64,000 nucleotides of DNA from Deltaproteobacteria bacterium RIFOXYD12_FULL_56_24. Its GTDB lineage: Bacteria > Desulfobacterota > Desulfobulbia > Desulfobulbales > Desulfurivibrionaceae. The position numbers were made by a program, and so were the translations under genes. The DNA lies in NCBI GenBank assembly GCA_001799285.1, contig MGTD01000007.1, positions 124,001 through 188,000 of the forward strand, given 5' to 3'. This document shows positions 1 to 8,413 of this stretch, in pieces. Positions within the stretch are counted from its first letter, which is position 1, and every line of letters starts with the position of its first letter. The notes under the pieces were generated by a model that was not told the origin of the DNA, did not search any database, and was given only the letters and a program-made list of their open reading frames with translations.

Positions 1-1709
1 CCCTCGATCTCCAGCACCGTCCCGGCAAAGATGTTCTTCTTGCCCTTCTTCTCCACGGTGAGCAACCCCTTTTGCATGGCCACCCAGGGAATGGCGTTGA
101 CCAGATCGCGCAGGGTGATGCCCGGCTGCATCCGGCCGGTGAAACGGATCAGCACCGACTCCGGCATGACCAGGGGCATGGCGCCGGTGGCGGCGGCAAA
201 GGCCACCAGCCCGGAGCCGGCCGGAAAGGAGATGCCGATGGGGAAGCGGGTATGAGAGTCGCCGCCGGTGCCCACCGTGTCTGGGAGGACCATGCGGTTG
301 AGCCAGGAATGGACCACCCCGTCGCCGGGACGTAAGGCTATGCCGCCCCGTTCGCTGATGAAAGAGGGCAGGGTCTGGTGGGTCCGCACGTCCACCGGCT
401 TGGGGTAGGCGGCAGTGTGGCAGAAAGACTGCATCACCAGGGGGGCGGAGAATTTCAGGCAGGCCAGCTCCTTGATCTCGTCGCGAGTCATGGGGCCGGT
501 GGTGTCCTGGGAGCCCACCGAGTTCATCTTCGGCTCGCAGTACCTGCCGGGTCGCACTCCGGGGAGATTGCAGGCCCGGCCCACCATTTTCTGGGCCAGG
601 GTGTAGCCGCGCCCGGTATCTTTTGGCACCTCCGGCTCCCGAAAGAGAGTGGAGGGCGGCAGCCCCAGGGCCTCACGGGCCTTGGCCGTCAAGCCCCGGC
701 CGATGATGAGATTAACCCGCCCCCCGGCCTGCACCTCGTCGGGCAGAGTGGCGGGGGAGAGGGTAAAGCGGCTGACCACTTGCCCATCCCGGCTGATCGT
801 GCCGGTGCGGGTGTTGATGGTGATGATCTCCCCGGTTTCCAGGCTGCTGACGTCGCCCTGGATTGGCAACATGCCCGAATCCTCGGCGGTGTTGAAGTAG
901 ATGGGCGCGATGGTGGAACCCATGACCACCCCGCCGGTGCGCTTGGCCGGCACATGGGGGATGTCGCTCCCCAGATGCCAGAGCATGGAATTGACCCCGG
1001 ACTTGCGGGAGGAGCCGGTGCCCACCACGTCGCCCACATAGACCACGGGGCGCCCCTTTTTCTTAAGCTCCTCGATCACCGCCAGCGAGCCGGGCAGCCG
1101 GTTGATCAGCATGGACTGGGCGTGCAGGGGAATATCCGGACGGCTCCAGGCCTCGGAAGCAGGGGAAAGATCGTCGGTGTTGGTCTCGCCCACCACCTTG
1201 AACACGGTAACCGTCAGTTCCTCGGGCATGGGGGGCCGGGAGGTGAACCAGGTCGCCGCCGCCCAGTTGGCCAGCACCTGCCGGGCAGAGGGATTATTTT
1301 GCGACTTGGCTACTACTTCCTGAAAGGCGTCATAGACCAGAAGGGTATTGGAAAGGGCGGCCACTGCCGCCGCCGCCAACTCGGCATCATCGAGCAGCTC
1401 GATCAGCGGCTGCACGTTGTAGCCACCCAGCATGGTGCCGAGCAATTGCACCGCCGCCGGTTTATCAATGAGCGGTGAGGTGATCTTCCCCTGCGCCACC
1501 CCGGCAAGAAATTCGGCTTTTACCCTGGAGGCCTCATCCACCCCAGGAGGAACCTGATTGCTGATGAGATCGAGCAGGGTCGCTTCCGTTCCGGCGGGCG
1601 TTTTTTGCAGCAGCTCAACCAGGGCCGTGGTCTGCGCGGCGGAAAGGGGCAGGGGGGGCAACCCCTGGGCAGCCCGCTCGGCAACATGGGTTCGATACGC
1701 ATCAAGCAT
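1..1709 (-). CDS. acnB: Aconitate hydratase B, 3' end beyond the window
   Basis: This reading frame runs off the left edge, so the ORF track missed it; only shadows in other frames were listed. Translating the minus strand from an ATG at 1709 gives an N-terminal HEAT-like region ([16 protein letters not shown]...), then a swivel-type segment with [12 protein letters not shown]-like and [12 protein letters not shown] motifs, then the start of the catalytic part ([22 protein letters not shown]), typical of AcnB. About 570 of roughly 850 residues are present. The enzyme interconverts citrate and isocitrate with a [4Fe-4S] cluster in the cytoplasm, feeding the isocitrate dehydrogenase encoded near 57 kb. 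An excellent GGAGGT site lies 8 bases before the ATG and fixes the start. The C-terminal cluster cysteines lie outside the window. Confidence 0.95.
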   Translation of the reverse strand, partial: MLDAYRTHVAERAAQGLPPLPLSAAQTTALVELLQKTPAGTEATLLDLISNQVPPGVDEASRVKAEFLAGVAQGKITSPLIDKPAAVQLLGTMLGGYNVQPLIELLDDAELAAAAVAALSNTLLVYDAFQEVVAKSQNNPSARQVLANWAAATWFTSRPPMPEELTVTVFKVVGETNTDDLSPASEAWSRPDIPLHAQSMLINRLPGSLAVIEELKKKGRPVVYVGDVVGTGSSRKSGVNSMLWHLGSDIPHVPAKRTGGVVMGSTIAPIYFNTAEDSGMLPIQGDVSSLETGEIITINTRTGTISRDGQVVSRFTLSPATLPDEVQAGGRVNLIIGRGLTAKAREALGLPPSTLFREPEVPKDTGRGYTLAQKMVGRACNLPGVRPGRYCEPKMNSVGSQDTTGPMTRDEIKELACLKFSAPLVMQSFCHTAAYPKPVDVRTHQTLPSFISERGGIALRPGDGVVHSWLNRMVLPDTVGTGGDSHTRFPIGISFPAGSGLVAFAAATGAMPLVMPESVLIRFTGRMQPGITLRDLVNAIPWVAMQKGLLTVEKKGKKNIFAGTVLEIE

Positions 1710-1942
1710 GGGAACTACCTCCTTGCAAAATAATAAACCGGGATGGTCCGGTAATTTTTTCCAACCAGATTCCTACCCTTGCCGGGCGTGAACTGTCAAG
1801 GATAACCTGCCGGCCGGCGGCGCGGAAGCAATCGCGGCCCGCAAATCAGCTGGCAGCCGCCAGCGGGAAGTTGTAAGCTGTCAACCGCAGCAACCCTCTT
1901 TTGCCCCTAACCTTGCACCTTTAACCTTTCATCTTAATAACC

Positions 1943-2620
1943 ATGAACAATTCAAATCCATGCCGACAATGCGGCGTCTGCTGCAAAAAAGGCGGGCCGG
2001 CCCTGAACCGGGATGATCTCGATCTGGTCCGGCAAGGTTATATCCGCCACGATCAGCTGCTCACCATCCGGCAAGGGGAGATGGGCTACAACCCTGCCTC
2101 GGAGAGGCTGGAGCCGGTACCAGTTGAACTGCTCAAGATCCGAGGGCAGGGGAATAGCTGGACCTGCCTTTTCTTGACCGAGGAAAGCAACGGCTGCACC
2201 ATCTATGCCCACCGCCCCTCAACCTGCCGGCTTCTTCAATGCCGGCAGCCAGAACCGCTCCTGGCCACCATCTACCGGAACACCCTGCGCCGCGCCGACC
2301 TGATCAATCCCGGCGATCCGATTCTGGCGGAGATCGAACGCCACGAGCTGGCCTGTCCAGGCCAGCTCTTTACCGGGCTGCTCGCGGAAACAGCAGAAGA
2401 CGCCCTTTCCCGCCTCAACGAAATGGTGCGCGCCGATCTGGCCATCCGGGCCGAGGTTGCCCAAAAGACAGGAATTTCCCTGGAATTGGAATTTTTTCTT
2501 TTTGGCAGACCGCTTTTCAAGCAGCTGGCAGGGTCCGGGATAGAATGTGTTGAGGAAAACGGGAAGATCCGTTTGCAGAGGAGGATACTCCCCTCTCCCG
2601 CAAGCGGACGAAGGGAGTAA
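1943..2620 (+). CDS. YkgJ-family cysteine cluster protein
   Basis: A 225-residue cytosolic protein opening with CRQCGVCCKKGGPAL, the CxxCxxCC pattern of the YkgJ/UPF0153 family, thought to bind zinc or an Fe-S cluster. Further cysteines follow in CLFLTEESNGCTIYAHRP and CRLLQC, the remaining conserved family positions. The C-terminal half (about 120-225) is helical without a recognisable motif. The gene stands alone between divergent acnB and convergent rdgB, whose stop is five bases away. The preceding 230 bases hold no other gene. A second, different Cys-cluster protein lies at 60.3 kb. The biochemical function of the family is not established. Confidence 0.8.
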   Translation: MNNSNPCRQCGVCCKKGGPALNRDDLDLVRQGYIRHDQLLTIRQGEMGYNPASERLEPVPVELLKIRGQGNSWTCLFLTEESNGCTIYAHRPSTCRLLQCRQPEPLLATIYRNTLRRADLINPGDPILAEIERHELACPGQLFTGLLAETAEDALSRLNEMVRADLAIRAEVAQKTGISLELEFFLFGRPLFKQLAGSGIECVEENGKIRLQRRILPSPASGRRE

Positions 2621-2625
2621 AAGCC

Positions 2626-3321
2626 TTACTTCGTGTCCCGGACCATGATCTCTTCGGACCAGTCATTGTGCGCAAACTGCTCATGGTCGGGCTTGGAGGG
2701 TTTTTCCTCGTTCAGCCGCTGCTTGAGCCAGTTGAGCACCTGCTCGAACTCGGCGGCCATCTCCGCCATGGCCCTGCCCCGGTGGCTAACCCGGTTTTTC
2801 TCTTCCATGCTCAGTTCGGCAAAGGTCTTGCCAAGTGCCGGATAGTAAAAAATGGGATCGTAGCCAAAACCATCCTCACCCCGAGGCGCGGTGAGCAGTT
2901 CCCCTTCACAGGTCCCCTCGTAGGTCAGAGCTGGGCCGCTGGGCACGGCGATGGAGATGACGCAGTGGAAGGCGGCCTTGCGGTTGGCCACGCCTGCCAT
3001 CTCCTTGAGCAGCTTGGCGGTATTCTCCGCATCGCCGGCATTATCCCCGGCATAGCGGGCCGAATATACGCCGGGCGCCCCATCCAGGGCCTCGACCGCC
3101 AGCCCGGAATCATCGGCGATGCAAGGCAGCCCTAAAACCTTGGCGGTAAAATGCGCCTTTTTGTAGGCATTGTCGTCAAAGGTGGCGCCGTCCTCAACCA
3201 CCTCGGGGATGGGGCCGAAATCGGCAAGCGAGCGGACCTCCACCGGAAAATCCTTGAGCAATTCCTGAAACTCCCTCAGCTTTCCCTTGTTCCTGGTGGC
3301 CAGCACCACGATATTGAACAT
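2626..3321 (-). CDS. rdgB: XTP/dITP diphosphatase (RdgB/HAM1 family)
   Basis: The N-terminus NIVVLATRNKGKLREFQELL carries the T/SxNxxK signature of the Ham1/RdgB family. FDDNAYKKA, IADDSGLAVEALDGAPGVYSARYAG and EDGFGYDPIFYYP, followed by SHRGRA, complete the substrate- and metal-binding motifs. The enzyme hydrolyses deaminated purine nucleoside triphosphates (XTP, dITP) to monophosphates, keeping them out of nucleic acids. At 231 residues it is about 30 longer than usual because of a charged tail (EEKPSKPDHEQFAHNDWSEE...). It converges on the Cys-cluster gene. A GGAGAAAAATC stretch upstream of the ATG is an acceptable ribosome site. Confidence 0.93.
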   Translation of the reverse strand: MFNIVVLATRNKGKLREFQELLKDFPVEVRSLADFGPIPEVVEDGATFDDNAYKKAHFTAKVLGLPCIADDSGLAVEALDGAPGVYSARYAGDNAGDAENTAKLLKEMAGVANRKAAFHCVISIAVPSGPALTYEGTCEGELLTAPRGEDGFGYDPIFYYPALGKTFAELSMEEKNRVSHRGRAMAEMAAEFEQVLNWLKQRLNEEKPSKPDHEQFAHNDWSEEIMVRDTK

Positions 3322-3441
3322 GATTTTTCTCCTTTCTCTTCCTGTTAACCCTTCTTAGACAAAAAGCATTTACCCGCATCACCGCCGGAAGTCAAGATTG
3401 CCTGGGCAAACCTTACTCTTTTGCAGGGCAATGGCCTCGCC

Positions 3442-3455
3442 TTGACTTGAGTCAT
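3442..3455. promoter_or_regulatory. Possible CRP/FNR-type palindrome
   Basis: TTGACttgaGTCAT is a short palindrome resembling sites of the CRP/FNR superfamily. It lies upstream of the small sulfite reductase gene and of the repeat element inserted in its leader. The first half could equally be a -35 hexamer. The reading is only suggestive. Confidence 0.25.
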
Positions 3456-3504
3456 GTTTATTACAGGAAATTAGCGATATTATCCGCCCTAATCTTAACA
3501 AATG

Positions 3505-3658
3505 GTAAGCGGTCACAGGGCACCACATCTTGCGGCGATCGGTTCGGCTCACGTACAAAAGTACGCATCGCCGTCCCGCTTGCCGCAATCTGCGGCACCC
3601 TGTGACCGCTTGTCCCGTGGTTATTTGACCATTTTGGGCTTACCCCGTGATTGGTTAC
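3505..3658 (+). mobile_element. IS66-type MITE, 154-bp form, in the sulfite reductase leader
   Basis: The element begins GTAAGCGGTCACAGGG and ends CCCCGTGATTGGTTAC, imperfect terminal inverted repeats. It is flanked by AACAAATG (3497-3504) and AACAAAGG (3659-3666), an 8-bp duplication with one mismatch. An internal inverted copy of the left end (CCCTGTGACCGCTT) closes a long hairpin. The central GAGCAG...CTGCTC hairpin of the longer copies is missing. The right-hand duplication supplies part of the AAGGAG ribosome site of the following gene. Confidence 0.85.
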
Positions 3659-3678
3659 AACAAAGGAGAACCGTCCCC

Positions 3679-4314
3679 ATGCCAGCTCAGCATCCCAAGA
3701 CCTACAACATTCTTCCCGGACCCAAAATGGGCCTTGTCACCCCCGACTATCTCGAAGCCGTTGCCGCGGCGGCGCGCAGGCACAATATTCCGCTGCTCAA
3801 GCTCACCTCGGCCCAGCGAATCGCCATCGGTGGCCACAGCCCCGAGGCGGCGGCAGCCATCTGGCACGATTTCGGCCAAGGCGAAGGCCCGAAAAAACCG
3901 GTGGGCATCCACTACATCCAGGCCTGCCCCGGCGCACACTGGTGCAAGTTCGGCAGGCAGGATTCCCCGGTACTGGGCAAAAAAATGGAGGAGACCCTGA
4001 TGAGCATCCCCCTACCCGCCAAAACCAAAGTCGGCATCTCCGGTTGCCCTATGAATTGCTGCGAGAGTTTTGTTCGTGACCTCGGGGTGTTCGGCAAAAA
4101 AAATGGTTGGACCTTGATCTTCGGCGGCAACGGCGGAGGGGTTCCCCGGATCGGCGACATCATCGCCAACGATTTGGATGATGACAGCGTGGTCGCCCTG
4201 GCGAAAAAATGCCTGCGCCACTACGCCGCCAACGCCCGCAAGCTGGAACGAACCGCTCGTTTCATGGAACGCACCGACTTGCAAAAATTCAAGGAGGCGA
4301 TGCTGGGCAACTAG
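3679..4314 (+). CDS. Small assimilatory-type sulfite/nitrite reductase (siroheme protein)
   Basis: A 211-residue single-module siroheme reductase. CPGAHWC (C-x5-C) and CPMNC (C-x3-C) are the four ligands of the siroheme-[4Fe-4S] centre; LTSAQRIAIGG and IFGGNGGGVPRIGD match the siroheme-binding half-repeat. The length and one-domain form match the low-molecular-weight assimilatory-type sulfite reductases described in sulfate reducers such as Desulfovibrio vulgaris, rather than the two-domain CysI/NirA or DsrAB. The ATG at 3679 is preferred because AAAGGAG precedes it; the longer ORF beginning at 3502 would translate the repeat element. The physiological electron donor and substrate cannot be told from the sequence. 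Confidence 0.85.
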   Translation: MPAQHPKTYNILPGPKMGLVTPDYLEAVAAAARRHNIPLLKLTSAQRIAIGGHSPEAAAAIWHDFGQGEGPKKPVGIHYIQACPGAHWCKFGRQDSPVLGKKMEETLMSIPLPAKTKVGISGCPMNCCESFVRDLGVFGKKNGWTLIFGGNGGGVPRIGDIIANDLDDDSVVALAKKCLRHYAANARKLERTARFMERTDLQKFKEAMLGN

Positions 4315-4320
4315 CCGGCT

Positions 4321-4384
4321 ACCATCTTATACCAAAAGGGCGTAAGTTTCGTAGGAGCAGGCAAGCTGCTCAACTCAGCTTTAA
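4321..4384. repeat. Solo central hairpin of the MITE family
   Basis: A 64-bp stretch contains GTAAGTTTCGT, GAGCAGGCAAGCTGCTC and AACTCAGCTTTA, the same as the central module of the full-length elements, but without GTAA ends. It lies between the convergent sulfite reductase and SpmA/B genes, and its right edge contains the stop codon of the latter (TTA at 4381). It may act as a bidirectional terminator. Confidence 0.7.
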
Positions 4385-5679
4385 AACCAAAGGTTGCAAA
4401 CCGTCACCGCGGCAATCAACCCCACGGCCTCGCCGCAGAGCGCGGCGGGCAGGGCGTGCCGGGTCCGCCGGACCCCGACCGCCCCGAAGTAGACGGCCAG
4501 CACATAAAGAGTAGTTTCGCTGGAGCCCTGGATCACCGAAACCATGGCGGAAAGCAAGCTGTCCGGCGACTGGTTGATGATCTCGCTCATGAAGGCGAAG
4601 GAGCCGCTGCCGGAAAGGGGCCGGAGCAAACCCATGGCCAGGGCCTCGGCCGGCATGCCCACCGAGGAGGTCAGAGGCGAGAGTACGGCGACCAGAAGGT
4701 CCATGGCCCCGCTGGCCCTGAACATGCCGATGGCGACAAAGATCGCCACCATGAAGGGAATGATCCGCATGGCGGTGGTGAAACCCTCCTTGGCCCCGTC
4801 GGTAAGGGTTTCATAGATTCGCACCCCCCGCAGATAGCCGAAGATGAGCAAGCCCGAGATCAGGGCCGGAATCAGCCAACTGGAAAGGCTGTTGAGTCCG
4901 GCCGCGGAAAAGGCCAATGGCTCCGGGGCGCTGCTCAACTGATACCCCGCCCCCCCAGCAAAGGCGGCGACCAGCAGCCAGATGAACCACTTTCCGGCAA
5001 CACTCGGCGGAAACAGCTCCGGCTCGACGTCGGCCTCGACCGGTGCGGTTTCATAGCCCACCGGCCCCACGGGCGAGCCCAGCCCGCTGTTGCTGCGGCT
5101 CAGCATCTTGGCCGCCACGATGGCCGCAATGGTGGAGCACGTGGTGGCGATGAGGGAGGGGATAAAGATGGCGGCCGGGCTCACTGCGCCCGCGGCAGCC
5201 CGGATGGTGATCACCCCCAGGGGCAGCAGGGTGACGCTGGAGGTGTTGATCGCCAGAAACAGGCACATGGCGTTGGTGGCCGTACCCTTTTCCGGGGCGA
5301 GCTTCTCCAGCTCCTGCATGGCCTTGATCCCCATGGGCGTGGCCGCGTTGCCCAACCCCAGGGCGTTGGCCGCCATGTTCATGATCATGGCGCTCATGGC
5401 CGGATGCTCAGGGGGCACCTCCGGAAACAACCGGACCATCAGGGGCCGCACCCGCCGGGCGACGATCCGCATCAGCCCCCCGGCCTCGGCCACCTTCATG
5501 ATCCCCAGCCAGAGGGCCATGGGGCCGATCAGGCCGATGGCGAGAACAACCGCATCCTTGGCCGACTCGAACGAGGCCTTGGTCAGGGCGTCCATCCGGT
5601 TGGTGTAGGCGGCGGTCACCGTGGCCAGCACGACCAGGGACAGCCAGATAATATTGATAACCGAAGCTTTTTTTTGCAT
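4381..5679 (-). CDS. Fused SpmA/SpmB-like nucleoside-recognition (Gate) membrane protein
   Basis: About 432 residues, strongly hydrophobic, with two Gate (nucleoside recognition) modules. The first half (NIIWLSLVVLATVTAAYTNR, LGLGNAATPMGIKAMQELEKL) matches spore maturation protein A; the second (SSWLIPALISGLLIFGYLRG, SGAMDLLVAVLSPL, PLSGSGSFAFMSEI) matches SpmB. A linker of about 40 residues joins them. Such fusions occur in many non-sporulating bacteria, where the transported substrate is unknown. The ATG at 5679 has GGGGGAG upstream; the ORF-track start at 5784 is a TTG inside a repeated leader sequence. The stop codon is contained in the adjacent repeat. Confidence 0.82.
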   Translation of the reverse strand: MQKKASVINIIWLSLVVLATVTAAYTNRMDALTKASFESAKDAVVLAIGLIGPMALWLGIMKVAEAGGLMRIVARRVRPLMVRLFPEVPPEHPAMSAMIMNMAANALGLGNAATPMGIKAMQELEKLAPEKGTATNAMCLFLAINTSSVTLLPLGVITIRAAAGAVSPAAIFIPSLIATTCSTIAAIVAAKMLSRSNSGLGSPVGPVGYETAPVEADVEPELFPPSVAGKWFIWLLVAAFAGGAGYQLSSAPEPLAFSAAGLNSLSSWLIPALISGLLIFGYLRGVRIYETLTDGAKEGFTTAMRIIPFMVAIFVAIGMFRASGAMDLLVAVLSPLTSSVGMPAEALAMGLLRPLSGSGSFAFMSEIINQSPDSLLSAMVSVIQGSSETTLYVLAVYFGAVGVRRTRHALPAALCGEAVGLIAAVTVCNLWF

Positions 5680-5769
5680 GTCTCCCCCTGTCTGGTCTGC
5701 GGAAAAAAGCAAAACAAGGTAAACAAACCCCCCGCCAAAAAGCCAGGCTTTATTTTGAGGAACCCAAGA

Positions 5770-5868
5770 TTGTTGAAATCGCAAAAAGCCGTGATTTCAA
5801 CGATTGTCACTGCGTAACCATTTGATTTTGTGTCTCGGACCTGTGACCTTTTTCCCTTTTTACGAGAC
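5770..5868. repeat. Dispersed leader repeat, copy 1
   Basis: The stretch beginning TTGTTGAAATCGCAAAAAGCC has a perfect 8-bp hairpin (TTGAAATC/GATTTCAA), followed by an AT-rich tail with TTTGATTTTGTGT...GACC. Nearly the same sequence occurs at 42372-42470, in the same orientation and likewise just upstream of a minus-strand gene. The rest of 5869-6057 holds no gene that I can see. Confidence 0.6.
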
Positions 5869-6057
5869 CCTCAAGATTCGCTTGGCTTGAAACACGGTGC
5901 TCCCCCAGAGGGTTTCTCCAAATTATTTCTAATTATTTCATGTGGTTACCCGTAACGCCCCCCAGCCTAGCTCGGTTCGCAACCCGGCCAACCTGCAAAA
6001 TACAAAAATATGCGTAAAAACAGCGAGTTAAAAAATACGCGCCCTCCGCTTTTTTTC

Positions 6058-6088
6058 TTGACACTTTTCTGCGCAAGAAGCATAGAAT
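6058..6088 (+). promoter_or_regulatory. Putative sigma-70 promoter of the kamA cluster
   Basis: TTGACA (6058-6063) and TAGAAT (6083-6088) are separated by 19 bases, slightly long. A small hairpin (ACCGCT/AGCGGT, about 6109-6130) lies in the implied leader before the AAGGAG site. Confidence 0.4.
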
Positions 6089-6193
6089 GGTTCAGTTAAA
6101 TATCTAGAACCGCTTGTAGCTGTCAGCGGTATCATTTTGAAATTACTTGATCTTTTTACGGGTTCAATCGAACGTCCAGCAAGGAGAAAAACG

Positions 6194-7414
6194 ATGCAGC
6201 AAAAAGTTGTTTATGTTGAGGAGCAGGAGGAACCCCCTGGGCGTTGCCCCTGCCCCGACGCCTTTCCTTTTTCCCCCCTTTCCCCCTCCCTCACCTTCCG
6301 CCAACGCCATTTCCCCCTGGCCACAGATAATGACTGGCACGATTGGCGTTGGCAGCTCCGCAACCGCATCACCAGCCTCAAAAAACTTGGCAGAATCATA
6401 GACCTCTCGGACAGCGAACGGCAGGCCATGGCCTTCAACGGCGCCACTCTGCCCCTGGCCATTACCCCCTATTATGCGAGCCTCATTTCCCCTGACGACT
6501 CGTCGCAGCCACTCCGGCGAACCATGGTGCCTTCGGTCAACGAACTCCTGGTTTCCCAGGGCGAGGAACACGATCCCCTGGGTGAGGACAAGCACAGCCC
6601 GGTGCCCGGCCTGGTGCACCGCTATCCGGACCGGGTTCTCTTTCTGGTTACCGACTACTGTTCGAGCTACTGCCGTTACTGCACCCGCTCCAGGATGGTT
6701 GGCCGCCGCAAGGGATACAACCCGGCCCGCTGGCAGAAAGCCCTCGCCTATATCGCAGCCAACCCTGGAATCCGCGATGTACTCCTCTCCGGCGGCGACC
6801 CGCTGACCATGCCCGACGAACAGCTGGACTGGCTGCTCGGCCGTCTCCGGCAGATCCCGCATGTGGAAATGATCCGCATCGGCACCAAGACCCCCATGGT
6901 TTTGCCCCAACGCATCACGCCCGAACTGGTGGCCATGCTGAAAAAATATCATCCGCTGTGGCTCAGCATCCATTGCACCCACCCCGATGAGCTGACCCCG
7001 GAAGCGACCCAGGCCTGCACCATGCTCGCCGACGCCGGCATCCCCCTGGGCAGCCAGACCGTACTCCTTTCCGGGATCAACGATTCGCTGGAGACCATGC
7101 GGCGGCTGATGCACGGGCTGGTCAAGATCAGGGTCAAGCCCTATTACCTGTACCAGTGCGATCCCATTCTCGGCTCAGCCCATTTCCGCACCCCGGTTGC
7201 CAAAGGGCTGGAGATCTATCAGGGGTTGCGCGGCCACACCTCCGGCTATGCCGTGCCCAACTATGTGATTGATGCGCCGGGCGGCGGCGGCAAGATTCCG
7301 CTCATCCCGGAAACTGTGGTCGGCCGCGAGGGCAACGATCTTTTGCTCCGCAACTACGAAGGCAAAGTCTACCGCTACCCCGATATAATTGGCGGGGCAA
7401 GCCGGGCAAGCTAA
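6194..7414 (+). CDS. kamA: Lysine 2,3-aminomutase family radical SAM enzyme
   Basis: A 406-residue enzyme with the KamA layout. The radical SAM cluster motif is CSSYCRYC near residue 155, followed by LLSGGDPL. The C-terminal DAPGGGGKIP contains the lysine that holds PLP. It would move the alpha-amino group of lysine to the beta carbon using S-adenosylmethionine and a [4Fe-4S] cluster. The two aspartates that recognise the substrate's epsilon-amine in KamA appear to be present (in YQCDP and VIDAPGG); glutamate mutases replace them, so lysine is the likelier substrate. The ATG at 6194 has AAGGAG 7 bases upstream. It is the first gene of a four-gene run with two ATP-grasp ligases and a GNAT protein. 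It is longer than EpmB, which modifies EF-P. Confidence 0.88.
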   Translation: MQQKVVYVEEQEEPPGRCPCPDAFPFSPLSPSLTFRQRHFPLATDNDWHDWRWQLRNRITSLKKLGRIIDLSDSERQAMAFNGATLPLAITPYYASLISPDDSSQPLRRTMVPSVNELLVSQGEEHDPLGEDKHSPVPGLVHRYPDRVLFLVTDYCSSYCRYCTRSRMVGRRKGYNPARWQKALAYIAANPGIRDVLLSGGDPLTMPDEQLDWLLGRLRQIPHVEMIRIGTKTPMVLPQRITPELVAMLKKYHPLWLSIHCTHPDELTPEATQACTMLADAGIPLGSQTVLLSGINDSLETMRRLMHGLVKIRVKPYYLYQCDPILGSAHFRTPVAKGLEIYQGLRGHTSGYAVPNYVIDAPGGGGKIPLIPETVVGREGNDLLLRNYEGKVYRYPDIIGGASRAS

Positions 7415-7429
7415 CGACAAAGGAAATTT

Positions 7430-8413
7430 ATGCTGATCGGGATTACCTACGACCTGCGGAGCGACTATCTGGCCGCAGGATACGGGGAAGAGGAAACAGC
7501 CGAGTTCGACCGGGAATCTACCATCGCGGCCATTGACCACGCCCTGCGAAACATGGGCCATGACACGGTACCCATCGGCAATTTCATGAGCCTCATGCCC
7601 CGGCTGCTAACCGGCGAGCGCTGGGACCTGGTCTTTAATATCTGCGAAGGTTTGTACGGCTTCGGCCGGGAAGCCCTGGTCCCCGCCCTGCTGGAAGCAC
7701 ACCGGATTCCCTATGTCTTTTCCGACCCCCTGGTCTTGGGGTTGACCCTGCACAAGGGGATGAGCAAGCACGTGGTCCGGGATCTCGACATCCCGACCCC
7801 ACCCTTTGCCGTGGTAAAAAGCATGGCGGATGTGACTAAGGTGACTCTGGCCTATCCGGTCTTTGCCAAACCCGTGGCCGAGGGCACCGGCAAGGGGGTG
7901 ACCCCGGCCTCCAAAATCAGCACTGCCGAAGAGCTGCATGTGGTCTGCGCCGAGCTTTTGCAGACCTTCCACCAGCCGGTGCTGGTGGAGGCCTTTCTGC
8001 CGGGCCGGGAGTTCACCGTGGGCATCGTGGGCAACGGCCCGGCGGCCCGGAGCATCGGGGTGATGGAGGTGGTCCTCCTGCCCAACTCCGAACCGGAGGT
8101 CTACTCGTACCACAACAAGGAGTTCTGCGAAGAGCTGGTGGAGTACCGCAAGGTGGACGATCCGGAAGCCAAACAGGCGGAGGCAACCGCCCTGGCCGCT
8201 TGGCGCGGCCTGGACTGCCGGGACGGCGGCCGAGTCGATCTGCGCTCCGACGCCAACGGCATCCCCAATTTCATCGAGGTCAACCCCCTGGCCGGGCTGC
8301 ATCCCGAACATTCCGACCTCTGCATCATCGCCGGAAAGTATGGGATCTCCTACCAGGAACTGCTCAGCAAGATCGTCGACGCCGCCATTGTTCGGCTCGG
8401 GCTTACGCCATGA
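7430..8413 (+). CDS. D-Ala-D-Ala ligase-like ATP-grasp enzyme, first of pair
   Basis: A 327-residue ATP-grasp protein. FNICEGLYGFGREALVPALLE stands where D-Ala-D-Ala ligase has its HGxxGEDG substrate loop. EAFLPGREFTVGIVG is the ATP-binding strand; GGRVDLRSDANG and FIEVNPLAGLHP supply the metal ligands (D, E, N). The loop differences argue against a true D-Ala ligase; it more likely joins a carboxylate to an amine on another amino acid. It starts 15 bases after kamA with AAAGGAAA, and its TGA overlaps the next ATG (ATGA). The position suggests that beta-lysine, or something made from it, is a substrate, which is inference. Confidence 0.8.
   Translation: MLIGITYDLRSDYLAAGYGEEETAEFDRESTIAAIDHALRNMGHDTVPIGNFMSLMPRLLTGERWDLVFNICEGLYGFGREALVPALLEAHRIPYVFSDPLVLGLTLHKGMSKHVVRDLDIPTPPFAVVKSMADVTKVTLAYPVFAKPVAEGTGKGVTPASKISTAEELHVVCAELLQTFHQPVLVEAFLPGREFTVGIVGNGPAARSIGVMEVVLLPNSEPEVYSYHNKEFCEELVEYRKVDDPEAKQAEATALAAWRGLDCRDGGRVDLRSDANGIPNFIEVNPLAGLHPEHSDLCIIAGKYGISYQELLSKIVDAAIVRLGLTP

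Noticed and set aside
378-1478. 366-residue plus-strand ORF
   Set aside because: It is an antisense shadow of aconitase B, whose own frame is missing from the track only because it runs off the window edge.
3502-3678. N-terminal extension of the sulfite reductase ORF
   Set aside because: It translates the MITE; the ATG at 3679 has AAAGGAG and gives the normal protein.
6109-6193. Possible lysine riboswitch before kamA
   Set aside because: Only one small hairpin is present; the long conserved lysine aptamer is not there.
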